From a virus, in IMG/VR virus record IMGVR_UViG_3300010885_040599, positions 1-25,169 of that record: 25,169 bases of DNA. One strand, 5' to 3'. The position numbers and the translations under genes are program-made. Positions within the stretch are counted from its first letter, which is position 1, and each line of letters opens with the position of its first letter. Below the pieces are notes generated by a model, which searched no databases, was not told the DNA's origin, and was given only the letters and a program-made list of their open reading frames with translations. Shown here piece after piece: positions 6,726-13,533 of the stretch.

Positions 6726-7009
6726 CACTCCTCCGCGTCGGTTTTGCTGTAGTCACCGGCTTCTGTATCGCATTCAAATGTATGCGCAATTGCTTCAAAA
6801 CAACTTTTGCGCAGACTTTTGTCTTCGTCGAGAAACAGGCGCTTGATAGCGGATGCAATGTGTGTGCCAGCGCACCAACCAATATCTGTCTTCCCGTTGT
6901 CAATAGACCAATACAGTTTTTCTTTTACCACGTCTTTCATGTCTTCGCGGTAATTTAATATTGTTAGCTTGACGGTGATTTCTTTATCGCAATCAATTTC
7001 TCCGCTCAT
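6725..7009 (-). CDS. Hypothetical protein, 94 aa
   Basis: Unrecognised. The chosen start is the second ATG (7009), which has GGAGG 4 nt upstream and overlaps the previous stop as TGATG. The protein is acidic overall, with beta-like segments at the N-terminus (ITVKLTILNYREDM, KEKLYWSIDNG) and a Cys (C48 region, IGWCAGTHIASAIKRLF) before a helical charged C-terminus. It is probably co-translated with its neighbours. Confidence 0.65.
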   Translation of the reverse strand: MSGEIDCDKEITVKLTILNYREDMKDVVKEKLYWSIDNGKTDIGWCAGTHIASAIKRLFLDEDKSLRKSCFEAIAHTFECDTEAGDYSKTDAEE

Positions 7010-7263
7010 CATTCCTCCGATACGCGTTTATTAGTTAGCCGCGGGACCATCCGGTCGTATGGCGGGTTGTCCGGCGGGCTTAAAGAAGCCAGCAGGTTTT
7101 CAAGTATGTCGATCTCTTCGTCAAATCCTCGGTCAGACAAATCCATTGCCGTTAATACTTGTTCTCGCGTCCTTGGCATATCTGTCACGACAACCCGGAT
7201 AAACTCCAGCGCCGTGATAAGCGCTGACTGTAACCCGGACGGTAATGGTTGCTGCTTTTTCAT
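7009..7263 (-). CDS. Hypothetical protein, 84 aa
   Basis: Unrecognised. The protein starts MKKQQPLPSGLQSALITALE and is mainly helical. A middle acidic segment (DRGFDEEIDILENLLASL) is followed by a Pro-rich end. The ATG shares its A with the last base of the upstream stop (TAATG), and GGGA lies upstream within that gene. No motif is visible. Confidence 0.6.
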   Translation of the reverse strand: MKKQQPLPSGLQSALITALEFIRVVVTDMPRTREQVLTAMDLSDRGFDEEIDILENLLASLSPPDNPPYDRMVPRLTNKRVSEE

Positions 7264-7790
7264 TAAAAATCCCGTTCGTATGTGTGAACGTCAGAAATGC
7301 GTTCGTTTACCACCATGTGAATTTTGCTGTCCACAAGGTCAATATCAATCTCGCCGTAACTACCTTCGTTGATTTCCCAGCCGTTCGGTAGGATGTGCCA
7401 CATGGCAACCTCGAACGCGTTGAGCTTCATAGTCAGCTGTTCGAGTTGTTCAGTCGTTCGTGCACTATCAATTGTTTGGCGCTTAAACGTACTGAACGAC
7501 ATGCCGTGTTCGTCGTTTTCAAGTGCTACTTGGTGTGGATATGTCGCGTTGCGTTCTGCGGGGACGCGATTAGGTAGTATCTTAAATACGTCAAAATCAC
7601 CGCTATCGCCGCTGCCGTCAAACTCTGCGTGCACCATTTCAAAACCAAATGAGTGCAATAGCGCGCATGTTTCTTTGATAATTTCTTCTGGCTTTTTAGT
7701 TTTTGTGGCTGGCACTTTGCCTCCGTTCAATGCTTGATCGATGCGCTGTTGCATCTCAAACTGCGTCGGTCTGTATTCCGGGCTGGTCAT
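7263..7790 (-). CDS. DUF6878-like protein
   Basis: The protein has 175 residues. The pattern AEFDGSGDSGDFDVFKILPN, a helix ending in FEVAMWHIL, and NGWEINEGSYGEIDIDLVDS followed by IHMVVNERISD corresponds to DUF6878 as I remember it (DG.GDSG..., GW..N.GA.GE...D, I....N.R). The Asp, Gly and Glu repeats suggest a metal or nucleotide site, but no activity is known. The first 40 residues form a Lys/Gln-rich leader. The gene starts 2 nt after the stop of the upstream gene, has no clear SD, and may rely on translational coupling. Confidence 0.75.
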   Translation of the reverse strand: MTSPEYRPTQFEMQQRIDQALNGGKVPATKTKKPEEIIKETCALLHSFGFEMVHAEFDGSGDSGDFDVFKILPNRVPAERNATYPHQVALENDEHGMSFSTFKRQTIDSARTTEQLEQLTMKLNAFEVAMWHILPNGWEINEGSYGEIDIDLVDSKIHMVVNERISDVHTYERDF

Positions 7791-7792
7791 AG

Positions 7793-8305
7793 CTAGTAGC
7801 TCGCGTAGATCGTGCAGGGCTTGCCTGTTTCACGTTCCTTCTGCTCGGCTAGCGCTACAAAATCTCGAAACGACTGCAGGACGCGCTCGGTCATATCTGG
7901 GTCATCGCCGGCATAGACAGTGCGTTGTCGTTCTCGCACAGCTTCTTCGACGGTCATGGGCGATGTCGTGTCGCGCTCTTCGATAGGTCCGCCTTCAATC
8001 TGCATACCCATCGTCTGGAACATCTGCATAATCTGCGCGGCCATCTCATGACCGACGCTACTGTTGTACGCCGGCTCAGTGACATTCGTGAGTCGCTCGC
8101 GCAGAATCTCAGCCGGGATTTCAGCGCGGCATGTCTCACTCTCAAACGCTTCGCGGCACAAGATCTTGGTGGCATAGGGGCCGCCGTGATAAGCCTCGCG
8201 CAGATAGCCAGCGCTTCCTGATGTTACAGAGAATCCTGTACTCCACTGAGCTTTCTTGTCATCTTCATTGATGCCGGCCCACTCCAAATAAATATCAATT
8301 CCCAC
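7793..8305 (-). CDS. Conserved hypothetical protein ('MGIDIYLEW' family), 170 aa
   Basis: The start is GTG at 8305, with a near-perfect GGAGG 5 nt upstream. The sequence MGIDIYLEWAG, GYLREAYHGGPYATKILCRE, IPAEILRERL and the C-terminal FRDFVALAEQKERETGKPCT then IYASY is a pattern I have seen in phage and bacterial hypothetical proteins. Its function is unknown. The conserved YHGGPYAT and the terminal ASY suggest a small enzyme or binding fold. The gene lies just downstream of a strong terminator that ends the secreted-protein transcript, so it may need its own promoter or read-through. Confidence 0.75.
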   Translation of the reverse strand: MGIDIYLEWAGINEDDKKAQWSTGFSVTSGSAGYLREAYHGGPYATKILCREAFESETCRAEIPAEILRERLTNVTEPAYNSSVGHEMAAQIMQMFQTMGMQIEGGPIEERDTTSPMTVEEAVRERQRTVYAGDDPDMTERVLQSFRDFVALAEQKERETGKPCTIYASY

Positions 8306-8318
8306 AAGTACCTCCGGT

Positions 8319-8358
8319 TAAAAGAAGAGGGCGCCGAGTTTTTACACTCGACGCCCTC
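8319..8358 (-). terminator. Rho-independent terminator after the secreted-protein gene
   Basis: On the minus strand GAGGGCGTCGAG (8358-8347) pairs with CTCGGCGCCCTC (8338-8327), a 12-bp stem with one U-G pair and an 8-nt loop, followed by TTCTTTTA. It lies 30 nt after the stop codon of the secreted protein gene. The pairing is better in RNA read on the minus strand than on the plus strand, which supports its direction. Confidence 0.8.
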
Positions 8359-8388
8359 CATGGCGTTCATTGTCAGTATCAGTCGCGA

Positions 8389-8718
8389 TTAGCGGCGGAC
8401 GGGCTTGTACACCGTGCGGTTGGTCTTCCGCACCACGTGCCCGCCGAAGAGGCGGTTACGGCAGTGCTCACTGGTTTCCTGCTCGACGTTGTAGCGCTTC
8501 TGTGTCTGGCAGCGACCACTGGTGCAAACCGGAGAAGCATCGCAGTCCGTGCAAGCAGCAACGGGAGCAGCCGCCACGGGTGCCGGCGTGCAATCAGTGC
8601 AGGCAGCCTTCTGCCCGTGATTCACAACCACAACGCTCTGGGGCTCACCGCTGTTACCAGCAGCAGCAACCGAGACGAACGACAGAACAGCAACAACCGC
8701 AGTAAAACAAAACTTCAT
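8389..8718 (-). CDS. Secreted cysteine-rich small protein
   Basis: The protein has 109 residues from the ATG at 8718, with AAGGAG 7 nt upstream. Residues 1-20 (MKFCFTAVVAVLSFVSVAAA) form a clear Sec signal peptide with an AAA cleavage region. The mature part has repeated CTDC units separated by Ala/Pro-Val linkers (two CTDC, then CTSGRC), so pairs of Cys two residues apart recur. It ends in a basic tail with RNRLFGGHVVRKTNRTVYKP. This resembles small exported Cys-rich proteins I associate with planctomycetes. It may act in the periplasm or envelope, and disulfides or metal binding are possible. It has a candidate promoter upstream and a terminator downstream, so it is probably a separate transcription unit. 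Confidence 0.75.
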   Translation of the reverse strand: MKFCFTAVVAVLSFVSVAAAGNSGEPQSVVVVNHGQKAACTDCTPAPVAAAPVAACTDCDASPVCTSGRCQTQKRYNVEQETSEHCRNRLFGGHVVRKTNRTVYKPVRR

Positions 8719-8776
8719 CGTAAACTCCTTAAAACACTTCCATGCAAACACAAACGTATGTGCTTGCCACTCTTTT

Positions 8777-8793
8777 GCGTGGTTCCACCACGC
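8777..8793. repeat. Inverted repeat upstream of the secreted-protein gene
   Basis: GCGTGGT-TCC-ACCACGC is a perfect 7-bp inverted repeat with a 3-nt centre. It lies between the candidate promoter and the start codon of the secreted protein gene, about 59 nt before the ATG. It could be an operator or a 5'-UTR hairpin. No U tract follows in either direction, so it does not look like a terminator. Confidence 0.5.
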
Positions 8794-8816
8794 ATCATCG
8801 GCTAGGCGCTACAAGC

Positions 8817-8845
8817 ACCATAACTGATTGATTTTTCTTCTGCAA
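8817..8845 (-). promoter_or_regulatory. Candidate sigma70-like promoter for the secreted-protein gene
   Basis: On the minus strand TTGCAG (8845-8840) and TATGGT (8822-8817) are separated by 17 nt; each matches 4 of 6 consensus bases. The predicted start of transcription is about 90 nt upstream of the ATG at 8718. It lies in the only sizeable gap in this part of the window. The match is modest and host sigma preferences are unknown. Confidence 0.35.
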
Positions 8846-8860
8846 CCCCAACTTTGCGCG

Positions 8861-9190
8861 TCAATCATCGGCTAATTGCGCCATACCGCTTTCGCAGATA
8901 GACCGGCACTCATCGGGGTTTGCGTCGAGCCACACCCAAAACCACTTGCTGAGCATTTGCTGCTCTGCCGCAGTTGGGCGTCTTCCTACCTCGTCGCCCT
9001 CAAACTTCACCAGCGCGCAGACGACGCTCTCAGGTTCGACACTTGGGTCATACCCGGGGTAGCCGTCGCCATTGCTGTCATACATGACTCCCGAATCTCC
9101 CGGGTCGTATGTGAAATCAATATCAAACTCAAACTCGCCGGCAAAGCCAGTTGGGTTTTTTCCGAGTTCATCTTCGACAGACCAGCGCAT
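8861..9190 (-). CDS. Hypothetical acidic protein, 109 aa
   Basis: Unrecognised. The protein is acidic, with FEFDIDFTYDPGDSGVMYDS then NGDGYPGYDP in the middle, and a C-terminal half with a Trp-rich helix (EQQMLSKWFWVWLDANPDEC). The DSNGDGYPGYD stretch looks like an EF-hand-type calcium loop (D-x-N-x-D-G-x), but it stands alone without flanking helices, so calcium binding is only possible. GAGG lies 6 nt upstream of the ATG. It is the last gene of the AAA+ operon, 2 nt after its neighbour. Confidence 0.6.
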   Translation of the reverse strand: MRWSVEDELGKNPTGFAGEFEFDIDFTYDPGDSGVMYDSNGDGYPGYDPSVEPESVVCALVKFEGDEVGRRPTAAEQQMLSKWFWVWLDANPDECRSICESGMAQLADD

Positions 9191-9192
9191 AG

Positions 9193-9456
9193 TTACCTCG
9201 TTACGTGAACTGGGCGTAAAGTCAATTCGTTATCCAACCACGCAATCTCGGCAGCCAGCGCTTCTGCTCGTGTGTCAAACGGGCCAAGGAATGGACCGTT
9301 TACGGGCGCAAGATCAGCACCCCACTTTCCGGGCTGGTCTGCAATAGGCTCGACGTGGCTGGCACGCTTGATATCCAACTCGCCGAGCGCTGACAGATTG
9401 ATATCTTCGTTGTAGACGCATTGGGCTGTACCGTCTGGGCGAACATAGATATTCAT
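9193..9456 (-). CDS. Conserved hypothetical protein ('RASHVEP' family), 87 aa
   Basis: The sequence MNIYVRPDGTAQCVYNED, then IKRASHVEPIADQPGKWGADLA and GPFLGPFDTRAEALAAEIAW, recalls a widespread small family with the pattern RASHVEP....W.ADL.P..GP.LGPF..R.EALAAE..WL (the spans shown here are adjacent blocks). Its function is unknown. GGGAG lies upstream of the ATG, which overlaps the previous stop as ATGA. The gene belongs to the operon that contains the AAA+ ATPase. Confidence 0.75.
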   Translation of the reverse strand: MNIYVRPDGTAQCVYNEDINLSALGELDIKRASHVEPIADQPGKWGADLAPVNGPFLGPFDTRAEALAAEIAWLDNELTLRPVHVTR

Positions 9457-10451
9457 TTGTTGTCTCCCATAGATATCAACCGGCGACCAGTAGCCGCGGC
9501 AAAGTCAAACGGCTCACGCCGCGGGGGCAATGACGCCAACACCGCATGAGACGTACCAGCTCTGCGAGTAATATCTGCGTTATTGTACGCCTCAAAGTCC
9601 GACATATTTCGGATACGTGCATTTGGAAATACAGCCGAGTCGATTGTTTCCGCGCGCACGTACTGCTGCTGGTCGCGATTGTATTCCGGGCTGAGCCGAA
9701 TATTGCCGCCAACGATTCTGGTGTGGCCCTTGATGTGCAGGAACGCGTGAAAGTCCTGACAGCCAACGATCATGACGTCATCAGTGATAAGCAAATGTCC
9801 GCTTTCGTCTGTGGCATGGGTGCGGTATTTGTTCGACATGATCAGCGAGCTGGACAGAATCTTGGCGTTATTTTTGATGGTGATATAGCCGCTCAGGGTA
9901 GATGCAATAATGACAATGTTGTTCATCAAGTAAACATCGCCATACACGTGCGAACGGAGGAGCTGCGTATATCCAGTGATACGGGCGTGATTCTCGACGG
10001 TGCTGTCTCTGATAAACGGATACTCGCGGATCGTGGCGTTACCCTTGATCATGCTTGTGCCGCAGATCGTGCCGCCGTAGACCGCTGCTTTTTCAGTAAC
10101 CTTGGAGTCGTCGTACAGCATGGTGTTGCCGCCAACAAAACCAAGGTTACGCACTTCGGCAGCGTCGCGAACATAGGCACTGCCGGCTACATTTGCGCGA
10201 TCTCTAATTCTGGCGTTTCCCTCGACCACAGCGTTTTGATATACCTGCGCCAGCTTGCTTACAAATACCGTATCAGAAACCTTGGCCGTGTCCTCGACCC
10301 AACCGTTGCCATTTACATGCCGGTGCGCGAATACCTTGCCCCGGCCATCTTTGAAATCATGTTTCGGTGCCCGCACTTTGCGGGGCTTCTTGGCCGCCGG
10401 CGCCGGAGTTTCTGACTCCAGCTCCGGCGCCGGTGAAACGACTTCTGACAT
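9453..10451 (-). CDS. Left-handed beta-helix (hexapeptide-like) protein
   Basis: The protein has 332 residues. A Pro/Ala/Lys-rich linker (1-30) leads to DFKDGRGKVFAHRHVNGNGW (32-51), an entry motif I recall from phage and bacterial YdcK-like repeat proteins. Residues about 55-270 are imperfect short repeats with regularly spaced V/I/A and N/G turns (e.g. AQVYQNAVVEGNARIRDRAN, AAVYGGTICGTSMIKGNATI), the pattern of a left-handed parallel beta-helix. No acyltransferase active-site His is obvious, so it may serve as a scaffold or binding protein rather than an enzyme. The C-terminus (about 270-332) is irregular. GGAG lies upstream, and the gene follows 2 nt after the previous gene in the AAA+ operon. 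Confidence 0.8.
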   Translation of the reverse strand: MSEVVSPAPELESETPAPAAKKPRKVRAPKHDFKDGRGKVFAHRHVNGNGWVEDTAKVSDTVFVSKLAQVYQNAVVEGNARIRDRANVAGSAYVRDAAEVRNLGFVGGNTMLYDDSKVTEKAAVYGGTICGTSMIKGNATIREYPFIRDSTVENHARITGYTQLLRSHVYGDVYLMNNIVIIASTLSGYITIKNNAKILSSSLIMSNKYRTHATDESGHLLITDDVMIVGCQDFHAFLHIKGHTRIVGGNIRLSPEYNRDQQQYVRAETIDSAVFPNARIRNMSDFEAYNNADITRRAGTSHAVLASLPPRREPFDFAAATGRRLISMGDNK

Positions 10452-10453
10452 GT

Positions 10454-11404
10454 TTACTCCATGCTTATGATGCGACGACGTGGCGCGTCGACAATTACGC
10501 TGTTCAGCGCAGTTTGCAGATTTGACATCTGCGCAGTCAGGTTCTGCCGCAGCGACTTATCGGTGCGAAGCTCTTGAGCGCTGACGCCGCTGACGAGGTT
10601 GCTGGCCTGCGAGATAAGCGATTCCAGCTGCGGGTTCGACCGCACATTCATCTTGCGGAAGTTCTCATAGAACTCCTTGAAGTTATCGACAGCCGTGGAG
10701 CGGAATTTCTTCTGCGTCCCGTCTGGGTTATCGGCCAGCCGCTCGATTAGGTGCGACACCATGTCAGACAGCTGCTCGGCAAACGCTTCCTCGGCCATGG
10801 TGACAGCGTTCTCGAAGCGCTGCTGTACCCGGTTTTGCTCCTGCTCATACAGCTCGGGGTTGAAGTTCATGAGATACCGCGGCGGCTCGACGGGCGGATA
10901 CTCCCACGAAATGGTAAACATGCCTTCCAGAGTCGCCGGATAGTCAGACGGGTTATACAGCTGACCCAGCTTTTCGCGGGCAGCAACCTTGATAGCCTCG
11001 TATTCCAGCTGCAGGTTTGCAGCGGCCGCGGAGAGCTGATCTTTGAACTCTCGCATCTTGGTTTCGAACGCCTCGACGTCTGCCTGTCGAATAAGCCGCA
11101 CGCCTTCCTGCGGATAGGGCAGGGTCATGCCGCGCCAATAGGCTGAGGCCTGATGCTTGATAGCCGTAACGGCTTTGTAGGCCGGGTGCTTTGTATCGAT
11201 CAGCTTCTTTGAAGCCGAAACGAGATCCGCCGCCGCGTCGAAGCTACTTGCTGCCTGCGTGGTCTGCGCATCCGACAGTTTGCGGTGCGTACCCAGCCAC
11301 GAGAACGCAAGCTTGACGGCGCCCATGCTTTGGCGCATTTCACGAGCTGTGCCGTTAACGCTGGCTTCGGCGGGCGTTTGTGTTGTTTCAGTCTCTGTGG
11401 ACAT
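10454..11404 (-). CDS. Helical protein of the AAA+ operon, 316 aa
   Basis: I cannot place this protein in a family with confidence. It is almost entirely alpha-helical: a Thr/Glu-rich leader (1-20), then helices with SKKLIDTKHPAYKAVTAIKH and the aromatic-Pro segment YWRGMTLPYPQEGVRLIRQA (about 92-111), long amphipathic helices rich in Gln/Glu/Ala, and a basic end. It recalls proteins encoded next to AAA+ ATPases in some phages (DUF3150-like), but this is a weak recollection. AAGGGG lies just upstream of the ATG. It directly follows the Ycf46-like ATPase gene and may be its partner or substrate. Confidence 0.7.
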   Translation of the reverse strand: MSTETETTQTPAEASVNGTAREMRQSMGAVKLAFSWLGTHRKLSDAQTTQAASSFDAAADLVSASKKLIDTKHPAYKAVTAIKHQASAYWRGMTLPYPQEGVRLIRQADVEAFETKMREFKDQLSAAAANLQLEYEAIKVAAREKLGQLYNPSDYPATLEGMFTISWEYPPVEPPRYLMNFNPELYEQEQNRVQQRFENAVTMAEEAFAEQLSDMVSHLIERLADNPDGTQKKFRSTAVDNFKEFYENFRKMNVRSNPQLESLISQASNLVSGVSAQELRTDKSLRQNLTAQMSNLQTALNSVIVDAPRRRIISME

Positions 11405-11430
11405 GTTTCCCCTTTTTGTTATTTAAAACT

Positions 11431-11461
11431 CAGCGCTGCAACTGCACAGTTGCCAACGCTG
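11431..11461 (-). terminator. Hairpin between the AAA+ gene and the next gene
   Basis: GCAACT-GCAC-AGTTGC (11438-11453) forms a perfect 6-bp stem, flanked by CAGCG (11431-11435) and CGCTG (11457-11461) that extend it across a small internal loop. On the minus strand it is followed by AGTTTTAAAT. It may be a partial terminator or attenuator, or an RNA processing or stability element, that lowers expression of the genes after the AAA+ ATPase. The U tract is short. Confidence 0.5.
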
Positions 11462-11467
11462 TAACTA

Positions 11468-12955
11468 TCAGTTCGCGGACGAACCGTTGACCATCCGGCG
11501 TCGGGTGGTCGGCTGCTGCACCGGCTTGCCGACTCGGGTGTAAATACCCTTGTTGTCGGCAGACAGGCAACGACCTTCTGCCCAGTTGCGCAGATGCTCG
11601 ATCTGCTCGGCCGATGTTACAGACACCGGCACGACATTCTGGGCCGACTCGACGAGTGGGATTTCAAGCAGCGCTGCCAAGCGGCAGCACGACTTGATCT
11701 CGGCACCGGTCCAGTTGGAATCGTCGGGCTTGGCTTGGCCCTTGTCCAGACCAAAGTGGTCGAGATAGATATCCCAGATTGCCGCCCGCTGCTCGGCGGC
11801 CGGCAGATCTACGAAGAACACACCGTCGAAACGCTCGGCGCGTGCGAACGGCGCCGGCAGCTGGCTGGCGTCATTGCAGGTGCCGATGAAGAACACGTCG
11901 CTGGTGTGGTCGTTGAGCCACGTCAGCAGCGTGCCGAACAGCCGGGCAGAGACGCCAGAGTCATTCGCGCCGCCGCTAGCGACGCCGGCCAGACCCTTCT
12001 CGATCTCGTCGACGAACAGCACGCATGGTGCCATGGCGTCGACTTGCTTGAGAGCCCGGCGCATGTTGCCCTCGGACTCGCCCACGAACTTACCCATCAG
12101 GCTACCGAAGTCGAGCATGACGGTCGGACGCCCCACCTCGTTGCCCAGCGCCTTGGCGAACTGGGACTTGCCGCAGCCCGGAGGCGACAGCAGGAGCACG
12201 CCCTTGGGTCGCTTGTCGACGTTCGTCTCACCCTGTCGACGCATGGCGCGCAGGCAGAATTTCTTCAGGTTCTCAAGGCCGCCCAGATTCTCAAAGTCAG
12301 CGTCGCCACGATAAAGCGACAGCGTGCCGCTCTTCTCTAGCGTCTGTGCCTTGATCGTCCAGATCGTGTCGGCGGTGAGCTTCTTATTACGCACCAGCGA
12401 CAGGGCGAACGCATCCTCGGCCTCCTGCCGTGTCAAACCCTTGGCGGCGTCGACCACGACCTGCACGTCTGCGTCAGCCGGTTTCTTGAACTCCGAGTCA
12501 GGCCCGAACAGCGTGCCGCACAGCGACGTCAGCTGCGCGCGGTCAGGCAGTTCATGGTGAATAACCGTGAACAGCTTCTCGACCTCGGGCTGGAGGGCGA
12601 CCACCGGGGCCATGATAACAATATGCTGGCCCTTGCTCTTGCCCGTCACCAGCCGATTGGCCAGCGTCTGCAGCACCTGCGGATTGCCAAGGAACCGATG
12701 GAAATTCTTGAGCACAAAAATAGTCTGGCTCTTCTGCGGCGGCTGATCCAGATATTTCAGCGCCTCGACAGGACCGGGCGCCTTTACCGCGGCGGAATAC
12801 AGCTCGCGGTCGATGTCCCATACATCAAAGCCCCAGTCCTTTTCGTCTGCAAGCTTGCGGATAGAGTCGATGGCGTCGTCACACTCCTGTGACTCAACCC
12901 AGATGCCGGAAAAGCCGGCGCAGACCAACTCCATGATTTCTTTTTCGAGCGACAT
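11468..12955 (-). CDS. Ycf46-like AAA+ ATPase
   Basis: The protein has 495 residues, near the usual size of Ycf46-type ATPases. Residues 1-205 match the family's N-terminal domain as I recall it (IFVLKNFHRFLGNPQVLQTL, ELPDRAQLTSLCG, GLTRQEAEDAFALSLV, then KAQTLEKSGTLSLY). The AAA+ core has GGLENLKKF (225-233), Walker A SPPGCGKS (257-264), the pore-loop-like GKFVGESE (288-295), Walker B LFVDEIEKG (313-321), SGVSARLFGTLLTWLNDHTS, sensor-1 N361 and an arginine region ARAERFD (371-377), so ATP hydrolysis is plausible. Plastid and cyanobacterial Ycf46 is poorly understood. AAGGA precedes the ATG. The upstream genes encode DUF2997 and Ycf35-like proteins, which makes this a conserved module in a phage. 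Confidence 0.9.
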   Translation of the reverse strand: MSLEKEIMELVCAGFSGIWVESQECDDAIDSIRKLADEKDWGFDVWDIDRELYSAAVKAPGPVEALKYLDQPPQKSQTIFVLKNFHRFLGNPQVLQTLANRLVTGKSKGQHIVIMAPVVALQPEVEKLFTVIHHELPDRAQLTSLCGTLFGPDSEFKKPADADVQVVVDAAKGLTRQEAEDAFALSLVRNKKLTADTIWTIKAQTLEKSGTLSLYRGDADFENLGGLENLKKFCLRAMRRQGETNVDKRPKGVLLLSPPGCGKSQFAKALGNEVGRPTVMLDFGSLMGKFVGESEGNMRRALKQVDAMAPCVLFVDEIEKGLAGVASGGANDSGVSARLFGTLLTWLNDHTSDVFFIGTCNDASQLPAPFARAERFDGVFFVDLPAAEQRAAIWDIYLDHFGLDKGQAKPDDSNWTGAEIKSCCRLAALLEIPLVESAQNVVPVSVTSAEQIEHLRNWAEGRCLSADNKGIYTRVGKPVQQPTTRRRMVNGSSAN

Positions 12956-12971
12956 GTGGTTCCTTTGTTAA

Positions 12972-13163
12972 TTAGTTTTCGATCTCGTTCGTCTGCTCGT
13001 TGCTAGCGGTGTAATATTCGCTAGTCATGGTGTCGCTCGTCTTGGCGCCAAGCGCCGCTTCCAGTGCGCGGGTTGCGTCCTGACACGAGCTGCCCGTGAA
13101 ACCCTGAGTCTCAATCTTCGTTTCGCCCTTGGGCGAGATGGTGATCTGAATGGTCTTGCTCAT
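12972..13163 (-). CDS. DUF2997-like small protein
   Basis: The protein has 63 residues from the ATG at 13163 (MSKTIQITISPKGETKIETQ), with GGAGGG about 11 nt upstream; a TTG three codons earlier touches the SD and is unlikely. The sequence TISPKGETKIETQGFTG, SSCQDATRALEAALGA and an acidic tail fits DUF2997 as I recall it (I.+SP.GE...ET.GF.G..C...+R.LE..LG). The family has no known activity. It often sits beside Ycf35/DUF1257 genes, as here, where it lies between the Ycf35-like and Ycf46-like genes. Confidence 0.85.
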   Translation of the reverse strand: MSKTIQITISPKGETKIETQGFTGSSCQDATRALEAALGAKTSDTMTSEYYTASNEQTNEIEN

Positions 13164-13168
13164 GTGTA

Positions 13169-13531
13169 TCAACCCTCCACATTTATGTTAAGCTTGATCG
13201 AACCGTCTTCCAGAATCTGCTCGTATACCGAATAGCCGCCCTTCTGGGCTTCATGAATCGCCTTCTCGACGGCATACGCCTGCAGGAACTTGTCGAGTTC
13301 CTTCTGGTCGCCCCAGTGGCCGTTGTAGTTGTCGAAATCGACGGCGCCGGTTTCGAGGTTGCAGACAACCGGATAGTTCCAGCCGGGGAGCTTCACGCCC
13401 AGACCGGTACGCTGGACCACGTAGACACCGAACGTGTCCATGGTGGGCTGCTCCAGCCCAAGCCGGCGGCATGCTGCCGCCACGGCTTCAGCGTCACGAA
13501 CTTCTGTCTTGATTTGTGCAATATGTGACAT
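13169..13531 (-). CDS. DUF1257 / Ycf35-like protein
   Basis: The protein has 120 residues, close to the usual Ycf35 length. MSHIAQIKTEVRDAEAVAAA at the N-terminus, LGLEQP, a GVYVVQRTGLGVKLPGWNYP block, YNGHWGDQKELDKFLQAYAV and the C-terminal GGYSVYEQILEDGSIKLNIN match DUF1257 as I recall it. The family is found in plastids, cyanobacteria and other bacteria with unknown function. AAGGT lies upstream of the ATG. It starts a three-gene block (DUF1257, DUF2997, Ycf46-like) spaced by 5 and 16 nt. The gene is 2 nt from the unknown protein gene upstream, so both probably share one transcript. Confidence 0.88.
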   Translation of the reverse strand: MSHIAQIKTEVRDAEAVAAACRRLGLEQPTMDTFGVYVVQRTGLGVKLPGWNYPVVCNLETGAVDFDNYNGHWGDQKELDKFLQAYAVEKAIHEAQKGGYSVYEQILEDGSIKLNINVEG

Positions 13532-13533
13532 TG

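Noticed and set aside
8791-8876. ATCATCGGCTA direct repeat (about 8794 and 8866)
   Set aside because: Two copies of an 11-nt word, one at the end of a coding region, are too short to interpret.
8861-9190. Calcium-binding EF-hand in the acidic protein
   Set aside because: Only a single loop-like stretch without flanking helices; mentioned only as a possibility in the gene entry.
9546-10415. Long open frame on the plus strand opposite the beta-helix gene
   Set aside because: It has no SD, is antisense to a well-supported gene with an SD and repeat pattern, and its protein resembles no family. It is a shadow frame.
10454-11404. DUF3150 assignment for the helical protein
   Set aside because: Only a vague resemblance and the AAA+ neighbour support it; without a profile search the name is not justified.
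11594-12340. Long plus-strand frame opposite the AAA+ gene
   Set aside because: It lies inside a clear AAA+ coding region and gives a sequence without motifs, a consequence of GC-rich codons.
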